From positions 1 through 35,381 of the forward strand of contig LJVB01000005.1 in NCBI GenBank assembly GCA_001304215.1: a stretch of DNA of 35,381 nt, written 5' to 3'. The position numbers were made by a program, and so were the translations under genes. The stretch's first letter is position 1. Each line of letters starts with the position of its first letter. The stretch is from Acidithiobacillales bacterium SM1_46 (lineage in GTDB: Bacteria; Pseudomonadota; Gammaproteobacteria; Acidiferrobacterales; Sulfurifustaceae). Below, piece after piece: positions 7,935 through 20,528 of this stretch. The notes under the pieces were generated by a model. That model searched no databases, was not told the origin of the DNA, and saw only the letters and a program-made list of their open reading frames with translations.

Positions 7935-9221
7935 CTAGCCGCGAACGTGTCCGTCTCCCAGCACTATGAACTTGACCGATGTGAGGCCCTCCAGTCCCAC
8001 GGGACCGCGGGTGTGCAGCTTGTCGGTGGAGATGCCAATCTCGGCGCCAAGGCCGTACTCGAAGCCATCTGCGAACCGCGTCGAGGCATTGACCATCACG
8101 GAGCTGGAATCCACTTCGCGCAGGAAGCGTCGCGCGTGCGAGATGTTCTCAGTCACAATGCTGTCCGTGTGCTGTGACCCGTATTGGGCAATATGTTCAA
8201 TCGCCTGGTCGAGGCCTTCCACCACACGAATCGAAAGAATCGGTGCCAGGTACTCGGTGTGCCAGTCTTCCTCGGTCGCGGCGAGCGCGTCCGGTATGAG
8301 CTTGCGTGTCGCCGCGCAGCCGCGTAGTTCCACGCCCTTTTCCCGATACAGCTTGGCAAGCGCCGGCAGCGCCTTGTCCGCCACGGCGCGGGCGACCAGC
8401 AGCGTCTCCATCGTATTGCAGGTGCCGTAGCGCTGGCATTTCGCGTTAATCGCAATTTTCACCGCCTTGTCGAGATCGGCCCGGTCGTCGATATATACAT
8501 GACAAATACCGTGCAGATGCTTGATAACCGGGATGGTGGCTTCGGCGCTGATGCGCTCGATCAGGCTCTTGCCGCCGCGCGGAACAATTACGTCCACAAA
8601 CTGCTTCATGGTGATCAGCTCACCAACGGCTGCGCGGTCGGTCGTCTCCACTACCTGCACGGCCTCCGGCGGAAGCCCCGCCTGCCGAATGGCCGCCTGA
8701 ATACAGGCCGCGATCGCCCGGTTGCTGTGAATCGCCTCACTGCCGCCACGCAGAATCGTGGCGTTGCCGCTCTTCAGGCAAAGCCCGGCGGCATCGGCCG
8801 TCACGTTCGGACGTGACTCGTAGATAATTCCGATTACGCCGAGCGGCACGCGCATGCGTCCGACCTGGATGCCGGAGGGGCGATAATTGAGATCGGTAAT
8901 GCTGCCGACCGGATCGGCGAGCGCCGCAATCTGCCGCAAGCCCTCGGCCATCGCATTGATTCGCGCCGGGTTGAGTTCCAGCCGATCGAGCAGCGCAGTA
9001 TCGAGACCCTGCGCACGGCCGGCTTCAAGATCTTTGTGATTGGCGGCAAGCAATGCGTCGGTCTGACGCTCGATTTCGGCCGCCATTGCGGCCAGCGCCG
9101 CATCCTTGGCCGCCGTCTCAGCGCGCGCCAGCGCGCGGGCAGCCAGGCGAGCACGTTGGCCAACGGCCTGCATGTAGGCGCGGATATCCGAAGTCGACTT
9201 CAGCTGGGTAGCGCTCGTCAT
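7935..9221 (-). CDS. proA: Gamma-glutamyl phosphate reductase
   Basis: ProA reduces gamma-glutamyl phosphate with NADPH to glutamate semialdehyde, the second step of proline synthesis. The 428-residue protein is an aldehyde dehydrogenase fold enzyme. The catalytic cysteine is C268 in [12 protein letters not shown]. Other conserved segments are [35 protein letters not shown] and [14 protein letters not shown]. The end is also typical ([20 protein letters not shown] and [20 protein letters not shown]). The ATG at 9221 gives [13 protein letters not shown]. It sits between holA (10 bases upstream) and nadD, an arrangement also known from Pseudomonas. proB is not in the window. Confidence 0.97.
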   Translation of the reverse strand: MTSATQLKSTSDIRAYMQAVGQRARLAARALARAETAAKDAALAAMAAEIERQTDALLAANHKDLEAGRAQGLDTALLDRLELNPARINAMAEGLRQIAALADPVGSITDLNYRPSGIQVGRMRVPLGVIGIIYESRPNVTADAAGLCLKSGNATILRGGSEAIHSNRAIAACIQAAIRQAGLPPEAVQVVETTDRAAVGELITMKQFVDVIVPRGGKSLIERISAEATIPVIKHLHGICHVYIDDRADLDKAVKIAINAKCQRYGTCNTMETLLVARAVADKALPALAKLYREKGVELRGCAATRKLIPDALAATEEDWHTEYLAPILSIRVVEGLDQAIEHIAQYGSQHTDSIVTENISHARRFLREVDSSSVMVNASTRFADGFEYGLGAEIGISTDKLHTRGPVGLEGLTSVKFIVLGDGHVRG

Positions 9222-9231
9222 GACACGACCC

Positions 9232-10269
9232 TCATTGTGCTATTTGCTCACAGGTGCCGGGCGCAGCATTCGCCAGTCCGAGCGCCAGACACTCAAGCTC
9301 GGTCCACGGATCCGCCCGCAACCGGCCCTTGATGGCACGATCCGCACGCGCCGCGCGCTGCAGCAGATCGTGGCAACGCGCAAGCGACAGGCGCTTCAGC
9401 GCGCGCGACACCAGTGGCCGGCGTTTGGCCCACACCCGCCGTGACTCCAGCACGGCCGGGAGCGGTCTGCCCGCCTCGAGATCTGCGGCCATGTAGGTCA
9501 GCTCGCGCGCTTCGCGCGCCAGCGCCCACAAGATCAGCACCGGCTCGACGCCCTCGGACCGAAGGTTCCCGAGAATCCGTTCGATCGCGGCCGCCTCGCC
9601 CTGCAGACAACTGTCCGCCAACCCGAACACCGTGAAGCGGGCATTGTCGCTGAGACTGTCCTCGATGTCATCCGCGCTGACCACCGCCCCTTGGTCGCGC
9701 GACATGGCGAGCTTGTCGATTTCCTGTGCGGCGGCAAGCAGATTGCCTTCCATATGATGTGCCAGCAATTCCGCCACGCCGGGGCCGGGAACCAGGCCGC
9801 GAGCACGCATTCGCCGCGAGATCCACGCCGGCAACTGCGCTGCGTCGATCGGGTAGATCGCCACAACGGTCCCCGCCCCGGCGATGGCCGTGACCCATTT
9901 GGCCTCGCGATCGCGCTTTTCGAGCTTGCCGGCCACAACCAGAAGCACGGTATCGAGCGCGGGCTGCGCCAGCATGTCGATCAGCATCTTCGCACCAGTC
10001 TCGCCGGGCTTGCCGCTCGGCAGGCGCAATTCGATGAGGCGTCGCGCCGCAAACAACGACAGCGACTGGCTGGCTGCGTACAGCGCATTCCAGTCGAAAC
10101 CGGGCTCTACCGTGTGGCGCTCGCGCTCGCCGAAACCACTCGCCTGCGCAGCCGCCCGGATCGCATCGCAGGCTTCGTTCACCAGCAGCGGCTCGTCCCC
10201 ATATACGAGATACGCCGGCGCGAGTCCGCGTCGCAAATGGTCGTCAAGGTTCGCAACGGAAATCTGCAT
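9232..10269 (-). CDS. holA: DNA polymerase III subunit delta
   Basis: HolA is the wrench of the clamp-loader complex: it opens the beta sliding clamp at replication forks. The 345-residue protein matches the family length (E. coli 343). It starts with the conserved [23 protein letters not shown] near residue 16 and carries the AAA+-like fold typical of delta ([20 protein letters not shown], then [14 protein letters not shown]). The helical collar region ends the protein. The ATG at 10269 follows the lptE stop by only 5 bases. The leuS-lptE-holA order is conserved across gammaproteobacteria and supports the call, since delta subunits are weakly conserved. Confidence 0.93.
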   Translation of the reverse strand: MQISVANLDDHLRRGLAPAYLVYGDEPLLVNEACDAIRAAAQASGFGERERHTVEPGFDWNALYAASQSLSLFAARRLIELRLPSGKPGETGAKMLIDMLAQPALDTVLLVVAGKLEKRDREAKWVTAIAGAGTVVAIYPIDAAQLPAWISRRMRARGLVPGPGVAELLAHHMEGNLLAAAQEIDKLAMSRDQGAVVSADDIEDSLSDNARFTVFGLADSCLQGEAAAIERILGNLRSEGVEPVLILWALAREARELTYMAADLEAGRPLPAVLESRRVWAKRRPLVSRALKRLSLARCHDLLQRAARADRAIKGRLRADPWTELECLALGLANAAPGTCEQIAQ

Positions 10270-10274
10270 CCCGC

Positions 10275-10781
10275 CTAACCGGGTCGACCAAGTTGAGACA
10301 GCCGCTGCAGGATCTGCTGCGCCGCATCGCGCTTAAGCTCGGAGAGCAACTGACTCTCCTCGCGCTCCTTGGCGAGCACATTCAGCCGATCGAAGGTGAC
10401 CGGGCGCTGCATGATCACGGTTTGCGGCGGCGCCATCTCGTTTCCGTGTGCATCGGTCACCCGGAAGCTCACCTCATAGCGCAGCATGTACTCGCGAACT
10501 TTGACGGTGGAGTCCACCGACAGCACGCGATTCGTGACCATTTCGTTATAGAGAAACAGCGTCGGCAGGTCCTTGCCGTCGGCGACCTTTGCGCCACCCT
10601 GCACCTGCAGCGCGTCGCGTACCGCGATCAGCAACGGATCATACTCTCCCCCGCCACCTGATCTCTGCACGCGCAGTACGGCGAGTGCCGAGGGAAGCGT
10701 GGCCCCAGTCGTACCCCGCAGGTGCCAGCCGCACGCCGCAAGCAACGGCAACGCGACGATGAGCACCAAGCCCAGGCGCAT
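10275..10781 (-). CDS. lptE: LPS-assembly lipoprotein LptE
   Basis: LptE is the lipoprotein plug of the LptD barrel, which places lipopolysaccharide in the outer leaflet of the outer membrane. From the ATG at 10781 it is 168 residues: MRLGLVLIVALPLLAAC is a lipoprotein signal peptide with lipobox LAAC, and the mature protein starts CGWHLRG, the usual LptE opening. The frame is open to a TTG at 10817, inside the end of leuS, but the signal peptide argues for the ATG. Later segments (LPTLFLYNEMVTNRVLSVD, VREYMLRYEVSFRVTD, KRDAAQQILQRL) fit the family. It is packed between leuS and holA. Confidence 0.94.
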   Translation of the reverse strand: MRLGLVLIVALPLLAACGWHLRGTTGATLPSALAVLRVQRSGGGGEYDPLLIAVRDALQVQGGAKVADGKDLPTLFLYNEMVTNRVLSVDSTVKVREYMLRYEVSFRVTDAHGNEMAPPQTVIMQRPVTFDRLNVLAKEREESQLLSELKRDAAQQILQRLSQLGRPG

Positions 10782-10809
10782 GACGTACCAATCTCGCAAG
10801 ACGCGCACG

Positions 10810-14318
<3,509 letters not shown>

Positions 14319-14407
14319 GTTCGCGCTCCCGTGATGTGTGATGGTTCGGACTCTATCCCCAATCCAGCCCTAACGCCATTCGCCGTATCAGGCGCAGCGC
14401 GGCAGCA

Positions 14408-14926
14408 CTATTTGGCCTTGGCGTTATAACGCTCAATGGTTTTGGCTGTCAGATCGATCGACTCGTCGACATGGAGCACAGCGCTCTCCGGCAGAAAGAT
14501 GACCATAGAATACTGCTGCTCTTTGGCCAGTTCCTTGGCGATCGCGCGGATGTCGGTCATCGACTTGTTCACCAGTTCGCCCTCGCGTTTGCTGAGCGCC
14601 TGACGAGCCTCGTTCTGCATTTTCTGGAATGCCTCGACCTTGGCCTGAAACTCCTGCTGCTTTTGCTGCTTCTGCTGGTCGGTCAGCAGCAACTGGTTCT
14701 TCTGAAAGTCCTGTTGCAGCGACTTGAGCTTCTGCTCTTCCTTTTGAAGCGCGCCCTGCTTGTCCTTGGCGAGCTTCTCGAGCTCGATGCGATTGCGCTG
14801 ACCGGGCTTGCTGTCGGTCATAACCCGCGGCAGGTTCACATAGGCTACGCCGCCCTTTTCCGCCGCCAGCGTCGGCAAGCTGCCGACCAGAAGCGCCAAT
14901 GCCATCAATCCAGTTGTCATCTTCAT
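14408..14926 (-). CDS. OmpH/Skp-like periplasmic chaperone-type protein
   Basis: From the ATG at 14926 this is 172 residues with a signal peptide (MKMTTGLMALALLVGSLPTLAA). The mature part begins GGVAYVNLPRVM, the first beta strand typical of the Skp/OmpH family. It continues as a long Gln/Lys/Glu-rich coiled coil (about 45-125) and closes with a short strand (YSMVIFLPESAVLHVD). Skp trimers hold unfolded outer-membrane proteins in the periplasm. The usual skp gene stands between bamA and lpxD; this copy sits after lnt, so it may be a paralogue with a different client. The open frame extends to 15025 inside lnt, but the signal peptide fixes the start. Confidence 0.85.
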   Translation of the reverse strand: MKMTTGLMALALLVGSLPTLAAEKGGVAYVNLPRVMTDSKPGQRNRIELEKLAKDKQGALQKEEQKLKSLQQDFQKNQLLLTDQQKQQKQQEFQAKVEAFQKMQNEARQALSKREGELVNKSMTDIRAIAKELAKEQQYSMVIFLPESAVLHVDESIDLTAKTIERYNAKAK

Positions 14927-14997
14927 GGAAGAAATGTCCTCAAGATACTTCGATTGGCTAAAGAGTCGCGCGTTGTAGAACAAATCCGCGCTGCTGT

Positions 14998-16530
14998 CTA
15001 TGGCCGTGTCCGGCGCCATCCCCAACCCGCAACGACCAGGAACAGGGCAAGTATCACCACCAACAGGTTTCCGACCCGAACATAGGGCGTGACCCCTGCA
15101 CGCGGTACGACCTCCGCGCGCAACACGAGTTCCTCAAACTGCTGCGAACGCGCCAGCACGACGCCACGGTGATCAATGACCGCCGAGGGTCCGGTATTGG
15201 CCGATCGCACCATAGGGCGCGCGGTCTCGAGTGCGCGCATGCGGGCCATCTGCAGGCGCTGGTGCGGGGCAAGCGAGTCGCCGAACCATGCGTCCTCGCT
15301 CACATTCACCAGGACACTGGCCGTCGGTAGGGTGCGGATTACCTCCTCGCCGAAGGCGTCCTCATAGCAGACCGAGATACCAAGCTTCTGCCCTTTGACC
15401 GCGAGTGCCGCCTGAACCGGCGGACCTGGAGTGAAATCCGACATCGGGATCTGAAGATAATCAAGCAACCACTGGAGCCACGGCTTGAGCGGCAGGTACT
15501 CGCCAAACGGCACGAGGTGCCGCTTACGGTAAGTCGCCTCGCCATCGCGACTGACCAGCAACACACTGTTGTAATGCCGGCCGCGCTCGCGCTCGACAAT
15601 TCCAGTGAGGAATGCGGTCTGCGAGCTACCAGCCAGCATCCGCAGCTCGGCACGCAATCCCCCCGTTTCGTCCAGATAGGCCGGCACCGCGGCCTCTGGC
15701 CAGACGACGAGATCGGCATCGAGCGCGGTGCGGCTGCGTGCGAGATAGCGCGCCACAATTTCATCACGGTAGCGGGCGGCCCACTTGATTCGCAGCGGTA
15801 CATTGCCCTGAACCAGCGCAACGCGCAGTGCGCCATCCGCTGGCACGCTCCATTCGACGCGGCCGAGCGCGTAGCCGAGCAGCGTTACCGCCACGATCAA
15901 AATTGCCGCCGCGCGCCAGACGCGCGCGGGCCGAAGCAACGCCGCGGAAAGTGCCGCGGCAACCATCGCGGTGACAAGACTCACGCCATAAACGCCGAGC
16001 CACGGCGCAAATCCGGCGAGCAGCGTATCGATCTGGCTGTAGCCGAGATGCAGCCAGGGAAAGCCGCTCAGAAACGCGCCGCGCAGCCACTCCTGCAGCA
16101 CCCATAAAGCGGGCAGCACCAGAAAATAGTGTACGAGGCCGGGATCGTCCTCATGCCCGCGCGCGAGGCGCGCCTGCGCCCAGCCCGCAAGGGCAGGGCT
16201 GACGGCGAGGATGGCGACAAAAAAGAAGGTGGCCAGACCGGCGAGCGGCGCAGCCATATTGCCGAAATTGTGCAAACTGACGTAGACCCACGAGGCGCCC
16301 AGGCCGAACAATCCGAGGCCAAAAAGGAATCCGCGCCAGGCGGCGCGCGCCGGCGTTGCGCCGTGCCAAAGTACGAACAACAGTGCCGGGCAAACGAAAG
16401 CGAGCGGAAACCAGCCGACCGGGGCGAATGCGAGGCAGAGCAGCACCCCGCTCGCCAGCGCGATGGCATCGGCCGCGCGCGGGTACGATGACCCGAAGCT
16501 AGCGAGCCTCGTCAGGTTCGCCGGCGCCAA
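14998..16530 (-). CDS. lnt: Apolipoprotein N-acyltransferase
   Basis: Lnt adds the third acyl chain to the N-terminal cysteine of lipoproteins in the inner membrane, which Lol-dependent sorting needs. The first 225 residues hold six or more hydrophobic segments; the periplasmic nitrilase-like domain follows. The catalytic triad can be read as E279 (VVWPEAAVP), K336 (YRKRHLVPFGEYLPL) and C388 (GISVCYEDAFGEE). A last membrane helix (NLLVVILALFLVVAGWGW) ends the protein at 510 residues. The start is TTG at 16530, overlapping the end of corC by 32 bases; no better start precedes the first helix. LolB and LptE, two lipoproteins that would be its substrates, are encoded in the same window. Confidence 0.96.
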   Translation of the reverse strand: MAPANLTRLASFGSSYPRAADAIALASGVLLCLAFAPVGWFPLAFVCPALLFVLWHGATPARAAWRGFLFGLGLFGLGASWVYVSLHNFGNMAAPLAGLATFFFVAILAVSPALAGWAQARLARGHEDDPGLVHYFLVLPALWVLQEWLRGAFLSGFPWLHLGYSQIDTLLAGFAPWLGVYGVSLVTAMVAAALSAALLRPARVWRAAAILIVAVTLLGYALGRVEWSVPADGALRVALVQGNVPLRIKWAARYRDEIVARYLARSRTALDADLVVWPEAAVPAYLDETGGLRAELRMLAGSSQTAFLTGIVERERGRHYNSVLLVSRDGEATYRKRHLVPFGEYLPLKPWLQWLLDYLQIPMSDFTPGPPVQAALAVKGQKLGISVCYEDAFGEEVIRTLPTASVLVNVSEDAWFGDSLAPHQRLQMARMRALETARPMVRSANTGPSAVIDHRGVVLARSQQFEELVLRAEVVPRAGVTPYVRVGNLLVVILALFLVVAGWGWRRTRP

Positions 16531-17395
16531 GCGTGGTGACTTTCAGCAGGTGCACGCGCCGGCTGTCGGCGCGTAGTACCTCGAAGTGCAGACCGTCGAT
16601 ATCGAGCTTCTCGCCGCGACGAGGCACATGCCCGAAACGCGCCATCACCACGCCGCCGATCGTCTCCATTTCGTCATAGGCGAGTGAGGCCTTCAGGCGC
16701 GCATTGAAGTCCTCGAGAGTGGCAAGCCCTTTGACCACGAATTCGCCAGGGCCACGCTCAACGATTCCAATTTCATCCCCATCGAAATCGTACTCGTCCT
16801 TGATTTCACCAACGATCTGTTCAAGCACGTCCTCGATCGTCACGAGACCCGCCACACCACCGTACTCATCGACCACGATGGCCATGTGATTACGCGATGC
16901 ACGAAACTCACGCAGCAACACGTTGAGTCGCTTGGACTCCGGCACGAATACCGCCGGGCGCAACATGTCATTCAAATTGAAGTGGGCACGATGTTTCTTG
17001 TCGAGTTCGAAGTAGCGCAGCAAGTCCTTGGCAAGCAGGATGCCGACCACGCGATCCTTGTCCGCATCGATTACCGGAAAGCGCGAGTGCCCGGAACGAA
17101 TTAGCGCCGGCAGGTACGTTTCCGGGCGTTGGTTCTTGTCGACTACATCCATCTGCCCGCGCGGCACCATGATGTCCCGCACCTTCATCTCGGACACACC
17201 AAAGACGCCCTCGATCATCTCGAGCGAGTCGCGGTCGATCAGCCCGCGCACACCGGCATCGCGGAGCACCTCCAGCAACTCCTCGCGCGTGGCGGGCTCT
17301 CCGAGCAATGCGAGGCTCAACCGATCGAGAAGCGTCCGTGCCGGTGCGGGCGCCTCCTGCGTCTCGGGTGGCGGATCGTCGTCGCGTTTGTTCAT
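16499..17395 (-). CDS. ybeX: CorC/YbeX-type CBS-domain protein
   Basis: This 298-residue soluble protein has two CBS domains: about 76-135 (VRDIMVPRGQMDVVDKNQRP onward) and about 145-200, ending YGGVAGLVTIEDVLEQIVGE. A C-terminal CorC_HlyC domain follows (about 215-290). It lacks the membrane DUF21 domain of full-size CorC/CNNM transporters, like E. coli YbeX. YbeX/CorC has been linked to Mg/Co efflux and to ribosome-related stress; its molecular role is not settled. The ATG at 17395 follows ybeY by 21 bases, in the conserved miaB-ybeZ-ybeY-ybeX-lnt order. Confidence 0.94.
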   Translation of the reverse strand: MNKRDDDPPPETQEAPAPARTLLDRLSLALLGEPATREELLEVLRDAGVRGLIDRDSLEMIEGVFGVSEMKVRDIMVPRGQMDVVDKNQRPETYLPALIRSGHSRFPVIDADKDRVVGILLAKDLLRYFELDKKHRAHFNLNDMLRPAVFVPESKRLNVLLREFRASRNHMAIVVDEYGGVAGLVTIEDVLEQIVGEIKDEYDFDGDEIGIVERGPGEFVVKGLATLEDFNARLKASLAYDEMETIGGVVMARFGHVPRRGEKLDIDGLHFEVLRADSRRVHLLKVTTLGAGEPDEAR

Positions 17396-17416
17396 CGGAT
17401 GTGTGGAACGGAACGG

Positions 17417-17866
17417 TCAGGTATAGGGGTTCGGGAAGCCGAGTCGGCGCAGGATGCGCACTTCGCGATCCTCCATGATTGCCGCTTGGCGGGCATTTTC
17501 GTGGTCATAGCCGCGCAGGTGCAGTATACCGTGGACCACCAGGTGCGCCCAATGCGCCTGCTCGTCCTTGTGTTCGGCCCGCGCCTCGCGCCGTACCAGC
17601 GGGGCACAAATGACAAGATCGCCAAGTACATCCGTGCGCGCTCCGGGCGGCGCCTCATAGGGAAATGACAACACATTGGTTGGTTGATCCTTGCCGCGAT
17701 AGCGCAGGTTAAGCGTGCGGCTCTCTGCCGCGCCCACGATTCGCACGCCGATCGCCACTGAACGACGACGCCAGCCGGACAGCGCGGCCCGCGCCCAGCG
17801 CCGGAACTTGCCCACCGCGGGAACCGGCAGGCGCGTAGTGCAATCAAGGCGGAGGCGCAGATTCAC
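17417..17866 (-). CDS. ybeY: Endoribonuclease YbeY (16S rRNA maturation)
   Basis: YbeY is a single-strand-specific metallo-endoribonuclease needed for 16S rRNA 3' end processing and ribosome quality control. The zinc-binding signature HGILHLRGYDH is at 112-122, with His112, His116 and His122 as ligands. The other family block is LNLRYRGKDQPTNVLSFPYE near 52-71. Its 149 residues are close to the E. coli length of 155. The start is GTG at 17866 and overlaps the ybeZ stop as GTGA, so the two are probably translationally coupled. YbeZ is a known partner of YbeY. Confidence 0.96.
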   Translation of the reverse strand: MNLRLRLDCTTRLPVPAVGKFRRWARAALSGWRRRSVAIGVRIVGAAESRTLNLRYRGKDQPTNVLSFPYEAPPGARTDVLGDLVICAPLVRREARAEHKDEQAHWAHLVVHGILHLRGYDHENARQAAIMEDREVRILRRLGFPNPYT

Positions 17867-18852
17867 GAGGGCGTCTCCGCGCGCCCCTTGGTGCGGCGGG
17901 TAAAGGCCTCATAGGCCTCGACGATACGTTGCACGAGCGCATGGCGCACGACATCCTGGCTCGTGAAGTGAGTGAATGACACGCCCTCGACGCCTCGCAG
18001 GATTTCCACCGCTTGCACCAGTCCGGACTGCTGGGTACGGGCGAGATCGATCTGGGTGATGTCACCCGTCACCACCGCCGTGGTCCCGAAGCCGAGGCGC
18101 GTGAGGAACATCTTCATCTGCTCGACGGTGGTGTTCTGAGCCTCATCGAGAATGATGAACGACTCGTTGAGCGTGCGCCCGCGCATGTAGGCGAGCGGCG
18201 CCAGCTCGATGCTGCCTCGCTCGAGCAACCGCGCCACTTTTTCAAAACCGAGCATCTCGTGCAGCGCGTCATACAGCGGGCGCAGATAGGGATCGATCTT
18301 TTGCTCGAGGCCGCCCGGGAGGAAGCCGAGCCGTTCCCCGGCCTCCACCACCGGCCGCACCAGCACGATGCGGCTGACTCGATTGTGCTCCAACGCCTCG
18401 ACCGCGCACGCGACGGCCAAATAGGTCTTGCCGGTACCAGCCGGCCCAATACCGAAATTGATGTCGTGGGTGAGGATGCTGCGCACGTAATCGCGCTGGC
18501 GCTCGCTGCGCGGACGCACCACACGCTTTGGCGTGCGCAACTGTGTCTCGGGATCCTCGGGCGCCTGGGCGGTGGGCAATGAAACTTCCTGCAGGGCCTG
18601 ATGCACGCCAGCCAGCGTCACCAATTCGTCCCGACCCGTGGAATCATAGAGCGTCTTCAACACGCGCTCGGCGCTGCGCGACTCCTCGCCGCGTCCGATG
18701 ATGCGAAAAGCGTTACCGCGGTTGGCAATCTCGACGCCAAGATACTCCTCTATCTGGCGCAGGTGCTCATCATGTTGGCCGCAGAGATTGGCGAGCCGAC
18801 GATTGTCGGCGGGCGCCAGTGTGAATTCGATTGGTTTTGACTTTGCGCTCAA
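17863..18852 (-). CDS. ybeZ: PhoH-like ATPase YbeZ
   Basis: This is a PhoH-family P-loop ATPase of 329 residues. Walker A is GPAGTGKT at 136-143 and Walker B is FIILDEAQN at 232-240; the N-terminal region (FTLAPADNRRLANLCGQHDE) is the usual one. The family resembles RNA helicase-like domains and YbeZ interacts with YbeY, so a role in rRNA maturation is likely though its substrate is unclear. I take TTG at 18852 as the start (MSAKSKPIEFTLAPADN), because no ATG lies near the family N-terminus; the ribosome binding site is weak. A structured 109-base gap separates it from miaB. Confidence 0.95.
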   Translation of the reverse strand: MSAKSKPIEFTLAPADNRRLANLCGQHDEHLRQIEEYLGVEIANRGNAFRIIGRGEESRSAERVLKTLYDSTGRDELVTLAGVHQALQEVSLPTAQAPEDPETQLRTPKRVVRPRSERQRDYVRSILTHDINFGIGPAGTGKTYLAVACAVEALEHNRVSRIVLVRPVVEAGERLGFLPGGLEQKIDPYLRPLYDALHEMLGFEKVARLLERGSIELAPLAYMRGRTLNESFIILDEAQNTTVEQMKMFLTRLGFGTTAVVTGDITQIDLARTQQSGLVQAVEILRGVEGVSFTHFTSQDVVRHALVQRIVEAYEAFTRRTKGRAETPS

Positions 18853-18882
18853 AGCAGCTTGCCGGGTGACCCCGTTTCCCTA

Positions 18883-18942
18883 GTCGGTGGACAGACGCGA
18901 TGTCGCCATCAGGCGTGCTGACGGATCCGGTCTGCCGCCGAC
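18883..18942 (-). promoter_or_regulatory. Imperfect stem-loop between miaB and ybeZ
   Basis: Read on the minus strand, GTCGGCGGCAGAC (18942-18930) can pair with GTCTGTCCACCGAC (18896-18883), giving about 12 base pairs with one mismatch and one bulge. A small inner hairpin (TCAG-CACGC-CTGA) lies in the loop. No T-run follows, so it is not an intrinsic terminator. It lies in the mRNA between the miaB stop and the TTG start of ybeZ and could stabilise, be cut, or tune ybeZ translation. This is inferred from base pairing only. Confidence 0.4.
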
Positions 18943-18961
18943 TTGTGACAAGGAGCGAGCT

Positions 18962-20410
18962 TCATCGAGCCACGCTTCCACCACCGTCGACGGAGCTTGC
19001 GCCATGCGCGATGGCCGCCCCTTCGGAGACGGCGGCTGCGGCGCCCATGGTCCCATCGCCGAACGAGCGTTCGCCTCGGGCAGGCGGCGCTAGCAACCGA
19101 CCGCGCAGGGAGTTGGTCATCGCTGCCGTGATTCTTGCGCCCACAAACTCGCCGATCTGCGCGACATCGCCGGCGTCAAGATTTACCACGCGATTGTTTT
19201 CGGTGCGTCCACAGAGTTCCGAAGGGCGGCGGCGCGAGGGACCTTCGATGAGGATGCGCTGAACCGATCCGACCATCTGCCGGCTGATCGCCTGCGCGTG
19301 GCTGTTGTTGAGCTGCTGGAGTTGGTGCAAACGCTCGTCCGTCACTTCCTTGGGCAACATGCCCGCGATGTCCGCAGCGGGCGTACCCGGTCGCGGGCTG
19401 AAGACAAAACTGTACGAGCTGTCGAACCGCACTTCTTCCAATAACCGCAAGGTCGCCTTAAAGTCTTGTTCGGTTTCGCCGGGGAAACCGACGATGAAAT
19501 CGGTCGTAATCGAGATGTCCGGACGAACGACGCGCAGTTTGCGCAACCGCGACTTGTACTCAAGCACGGTATGACCGCGTTTCATCAGCGCGAGGATACG
19601 GTCCGAACCGCTCTGCACCGGCAGGTGTAGGTGATTGGCAAGCTTGTCGATCTCACCGTAGGCACGAATCAGATTGTCACCGAACTCCATCGGATGCGAT
19701 GTCATGAAGCGCAACCGCCCAATGCCGTCAACCTCGGCAAGATATCGCAACAGCGTGGCGAGATCCGCATACGTGCCGTCGTGGCGCAAGCCACGATAGG
19801 CATTGACGTTCTGACCAAGCAACGTCACTTCACGCACACCGCGCTCCGCGAGTCCCACGACCTCGGCAATTACGTCGTCGAATGCCCGCGAGAATTCCTC
19901 GCCTCGCGTGTACGGCACGACACAGTAACTGCAGTACTTGCTGCAGCCCTCCATAATTGACACGAACGCGCGCACGCCCTCGACCCGCGGCTCCGGCATG
20001 CGATCGAATTTCTCCATCTCCGGGAACGACACATCGACCACCGGGCGGCGCGTGCTGAGTGCCTGATCGACCAGTTGCGGCAACCGGTGCAGCGTCTGGG
20101 GGCCAAACACGAGATCGACCAGCGGGGCGCGGCGCACCAGCGCCGCGCCTTCCTGGCTGGCGACGCAACCGCCCACGCCGATCACAATGTCCGGGCGTGC
20201 TGTCTTAAGCTCCCGCCAGTACCCAAGTTGGGTAAAAACCTTTTCCTGAGCCCTTTCGCGGATGGAGCAGGTATTAAGCAGCAGAACGTCGGCCTCAGAG
20301 GGGTCTTCAGTGATCTCCAGGCCGTGTGAGGCCGCCAGCACGTCCGCCATTCGGGCGGAATCGTACTCGTTCATTTGGCAGCCAAAGGTCTTGATGTGGA
20401 GTTTGCGCAC
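18962..20410 (-). CDS. miaB: tRNA-2-methylthio-N6-isopentenyladenosine synthase MiaB
   Basis: MiaB is a radical-SAM methylthiotransferase that adds the 2-methylthio group to i6A37 in tRNAs reading UNN codons. The N-terminal domain has the auxiliary-cluster cysteines C11 ([12 protein letters not shown]), C48 (LNTCSIRE) and C82 ([10 protein letters not shown]). The radical-SAM cluster is C156, C160 and C163 ([17 protein letters not shown]). A TRAM domain follows near 375-440, ending SLRGRLLA. The protein then runs on for about 41 Gly/Ala/Ser-rich residues (442-482), beyond the usual family end. The start is GTG at 20410 ([11 protein letters not shown]). It heads the ybeZ-ybeY-ybeX-lnt group. 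Confidence 0.97.
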   Translation of the reverse strand: MRKLHIKTFGCQMNEYDSARMADVLAASHGLEITEDPSEADVLLLNTCSIRERAQEKVFTQLGYWRELKTARPDIVIGVGGCVASQEGAALVRRAPLVDLVFGPQTLHRLPQLVDQALSTRRPVVDVSFPEMEKFDRMPEPRVEGVRAFVSIMEGCSKYCSYCVVPYTRGEEFSRAFDDVIAEVVGLAERGVREVTLLGQNVNAYRGLRHDGTYADLATLLRYLAEVDGIGRLRFMTSHPMEFGDNLIRAYGEIDKLANHLHLPVQSGSDRILALMKRGHTVLEYKSRLRKLRVVRPDISITTDFIVGFPGETEQDFKATLRLLEEVRFDSSYSFVFSPRPGTPAADIAGMLPKEVTDERLHQLQQLNNSHAQAISRQMVGSVQRILIEGPSRRRPSELCGRTENNRVVNLDAGDVAQIGEFVGARITAAMTNSLRGRLLAPPARGERSFGDGTMGAAAAVSEGAAIAHGASSVDGGGSVAR

Positions 20411-20489
20411 TATGCGCCCGGACGACAGGGGGCGCCTAATCTACCCGCGCCCCGGCCAAAAGAAAAGCCAACCCGTAGAATTTCCCTTC

Positions 20490-20528
20490 AAAATCAAAGA
20501 AAAAGGCGAGTGGAGTGACCCACTCGCC
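20490..20528 (-). terminator. Strong intrinsic terminator upstream of miaB
   Basis: On the minus strand a perfect 9-bp stem, GGCGAGTGG with CCACTCGCC (20528-20520 and 20513-20505), closes a 6-base loop and is followed at once by TTTTTCTTTGATTTT. This is a textbook intrinsic terminator. It lies 80-120 bases before the miaB start and about 380 bases after the 5'-nucleotidase stop, so it must end something in between: an RNA starting in the gap, read-through from the nucleotidase, or an attenuated miaB leader. Confidence 0.85.

Noticed and set aside
7886-8177. Plus-strand TAGGAGG followed by an ATG and an 89-codon frame
   Set aside because: The SD-like sequence is 14 bases from the ATG, too far, and the frame is a shadow antisense to proA.
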